Translations under genes and position numbers: made by a program | Notes under the pieces: generated by a model | What the model was told of the DNA's origin: nothing | Databases searched by the model: none | The model's input: the letters and a program-made list of their open reading frames with translations, nothing else | In this document: piece by piece, positions 62,022-64,000 of the stretch | Layout of the letters: each line of letters begins with the position of its first letter | Numbering within the stretch: position 1 is the stretch's first letter | Assembly (NCBI GenBank): GCA_003956705.1 | Contig: QZCP01000023.1 | Span: 43,818 to 107,817 of the forward strand | DNA: 64,000 bases | Direction: 5' to 3' | Source of the DNA: Brevipalpus yothersi | Taxonomy: Eukaryota > Arthropoda > Arachnida > Trombidiformes > Tenuipalpidae

Positions 62022-62248
62022 TAGGAGGCTAGTTGATCAGGTTTATTGAGCCTCATCTTATTCTCTCATCTTCAACATCATCATAAAAGGATCTAGAACT
62101 TACACTGCTAGTGACCAGCTTTCCAGTTCATTAGATCGTGCAAAAATTGTAAGGAGTGTAAGGATCAGTTTCCCTATTGCTTCTTATTTTTCTTATAAAC
62201 CAAAAATCCTTTCACAGCATCATTCCAGCCGAAGAAAGCGATAGATCG

Positions 62249-62251
<3 letters not shown>

Positions 62252-62286
<35 letters not shown>

Positions 62287-62419
62287 NNNNNNNNNNNNNN
62301 NNNNNNNNNNNNNNNNNNNNNNNNNNNNNNNNNNNNNNNNNNNNNNNNNNNNNNNNNNNNNNNNNNNNNNNNNNNNNNNNNNNNNNNNNNNNNNNNNNNN
62401 NNNNNNNNNNNNNNNNNNN

Positions 62420-62462
<43 letters not shown>
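62252..62462. repeat. (GA)n microsatellite containing a 133-N assembly gap
   Basis: GA units run from 62252 to 62286 and from 62420 to 62462. Ns fill 62287-62419. The same dinucleotide flanks both sides, so the gap most likely hides more GA repeat that could not be assembled. Gap length may be nominal. Confidence 0.95.
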
Positions 62463-62467
<5 letters not shown>

Positions 62468-63422
62468 GAGCATCCTCATCTTTTTTCTCACTCTTCAAGG
62501 TCTCTCTCTTTCTTACCTTTTCCGGGAAGAGACTTGCTACCGGTTCAACCTGAGCTCGGAGCCTGTGTGTGTGTGGATGTGTGTACATATATATTTATTT
62601 ATATTTCAATCGGATTCAATCTTGGAAACAACTAATGATGCTCTTGACCCTAAGAAGTCAGCTTATCGAAAAGCATAGGAAATCAGAATGAGAAGTAGAA
62701 AAAAATGATGATGATGGAGAAGAAGAAGAGGAACATTCAAAAAAGGATACAGAAGCTGGAGGATTGAAAGTGATCGGCCGATTCCACCAGATAAAGGGTA
62801 AAAAAGTCAAAAAAGTATTGAATGAATGAAATGAGTTGTAGAATAACGGTAATCTGTCCCCAAAACTCAATCCCAACAGTAAATGATTTTTGTGTAACTT
62901 GAGCCATTTGTTTTGAAGGCGTATGTTAAACAATTCATCCTGTACAAGAGGATAAATACTATCAAAAGGGCTGCATATCATACTGTATTTGAATTTATGC
63001 ACAATTCAGAGGTTCCTATGAAAAGTAACAAACTTACTTGTTAGAGGCTTTAAATGACAATTATATTTGCTTTCGATATGTGTAACTGTTTGCTATTGTT
63101 CACTCCCGATCAACACAAACAGTGTAGCTTTAATAGCGAATTGACAATCTTCCAACCTTACTCACTGATTGCATTTGATATATGTTTTTAGGATTTACTT
63201 TTTTAGACATCAAATACTCAGACAACAGTTCAGATTAAGTAGATGTATGAGTTGTGTGTATCAAATCTGAACAAGTGACAAACATCATGGTAAATAAGCT
63301 TGATCTTGTCTGTCTGTTCGTATTGAGTTGAAAATTTTAACAGTCACGATTTCAGCATCGAAAAAAAGGAATTCAACAGATACTTACACAATCAAATACT
63401 TGATTGATCCGAAATTTTGAGG

Positions 63423-63424
<2 letters not shown>
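62463..63424. other. Non-coding stretch
   Basis: AT-rich; a minus-strand open frame at 62658-63002 is unrecognisable. No feature called. Confidence 0.45.

Positions 63425-63478
<54 letters not shown>
63425..63478. repeat. (TC)n microsatellite
   Basis: About 26 uninterrupted TC units. Confidence 0.97.
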
Positions 63479-63484
<6 letters not shown>

Positions 63485-64000
63485 CTATCCTTTTTATACA
63501 CTCTCATATACATGTATACATGTACCATGAAGCGACCTAAAATCGTAATCATAGACCACAGTTGATCATTAGTGAAAGGATAAAGTTTCTGGATAAAAAT
63601 TTTGATTGGCCAGTCGGTAATTTAGTATGATGGTGGGAAGTTCTCAGAACATTCGATGCTTGATATTTCGTTAGACAATCTTGATCGTATCTGTAGATAA
63701 TCCAGCACGAAGTGTTCTCTTTAGAAGAAAATTTAACTTTATCGTTTTCTTTTTCGCTTTAGAACAATCTCTTCTGATCATCTTATCTAATCTCATTACT
63801 TTTACATCGGAACGTTTTTGCATTTTTGAATTCTTGACTTTCTCAACCATCCGGATTCAAGAACTTTTGAGAACTTTTTTCATCTCTCTCCAACAATCGA
63901 AGCGCCATCTTCTAGCCTTGATGAGAAAATTTTTACCGTTATAATCGTATCTCAGATTCTCTTCCGATAAAGTTCGATTCACGCCGTTCCTCACACTTTT
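63479..64000. other. Non-coding end of window
   Basis: AT-rich. An 87-codon frame at 63681 has no recognisable content. Confidence 0.45.

Noticed and set aside
62174..62678. ORFs running through the N gap
   Set aside because: They exist only because Ns contain no stops and GA repeats are open in two frames.

Overview
The window is eukaryotic nuclear DNA from a small, gene-dense arthropod genome. It is AT-rich, introns are mostly 60-200 bp with GT-AG ends, proteins carry Ser, Asn and His runs, and long (TC)n/(GA)n tracts are frequent. The gene set (vari-type MAGUK, Fos-like bZIP, IL16/big-bang-type PDZ scaffold) is animal and arthropod-like; an astigmatan mite is my best guess, from genome style rather than any diagnostic gene. 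I see no tRNA, rRNA, CRISPR array or recognisable transposon. Exon models were built by hand: each spliced reading frame was checked for phase, and each multi-exon model sums to a whole number of codons.

Layout. 1-5.7 kb: non-coding, microsatellites. 5.7-16.5 kb (+): a ten-exon single-pass receptor with two C-type lectin, four CUB and three EGF domains and a cytoplasmic tail of about 1,050 residues. 16.7-17.6 kb (-): mitochondrial ribosomal protein S25. 18.1 kb (+): orphan ORF with a C2HC finger. 18.7 kb (+): short Fos-like bZIP, copy 1. 19.5-20.5 kb (+): NAD(P)HX epimerase. 21.1-21.9 kb (+): PIG-F. 22.8-24.1 kb (+): intronless PLD3/4-type protein. 24.8-27.3 kb (+): ABCB7. 30.1-32.5 kb (+): varicose/MPP6 MAGUK. 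32.9-33.5 kb (-): Fos-like bZIP, copy 2. 34.0-34.5 kb (+): Rad6/Ubc6. 35.0-35.7 kb (+): orphan secreted protein. 36.4-39.9 kb (-): twelve-finger zinc-finger protein. 41.6-51.7 kb (-): 2,643-residue three-PDZ scaffold. 51.7-64 kb: no gene I can support, many microsatellites and one 133-N gap.

How the parts relate. The genes are not an operon or cluster of one pathway; several are ordinary housekeeping genes. Recurring themes are cell-surface and junction scaffolding (the CUB/lectin receptor, vari, the PDZ scaffold) and mitochondrial upkeep (mRpS25, NAXE with a presequence, ABCB7). Compactness shows at gene ends. The receptor's poly(A) signal abuts the mRpS25 stop codon, vari and bZIP copy 2 share a near-palindromic two-strand poly(A) element, and bZIP copy 2 and Ubc6 share a roughly 500-bp head-to-head promoter interval.

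Most unusual items: the receptor architecture with a stop-free 168-nt intron, the bZIP pair whose copy 1 appears to have an ATG-only first exon, the zinc-finger protein built from repeating two-finger units, the 22-nt microexon of NAXE whose junction creates a Met codon, and an acidic tail on Rad6.
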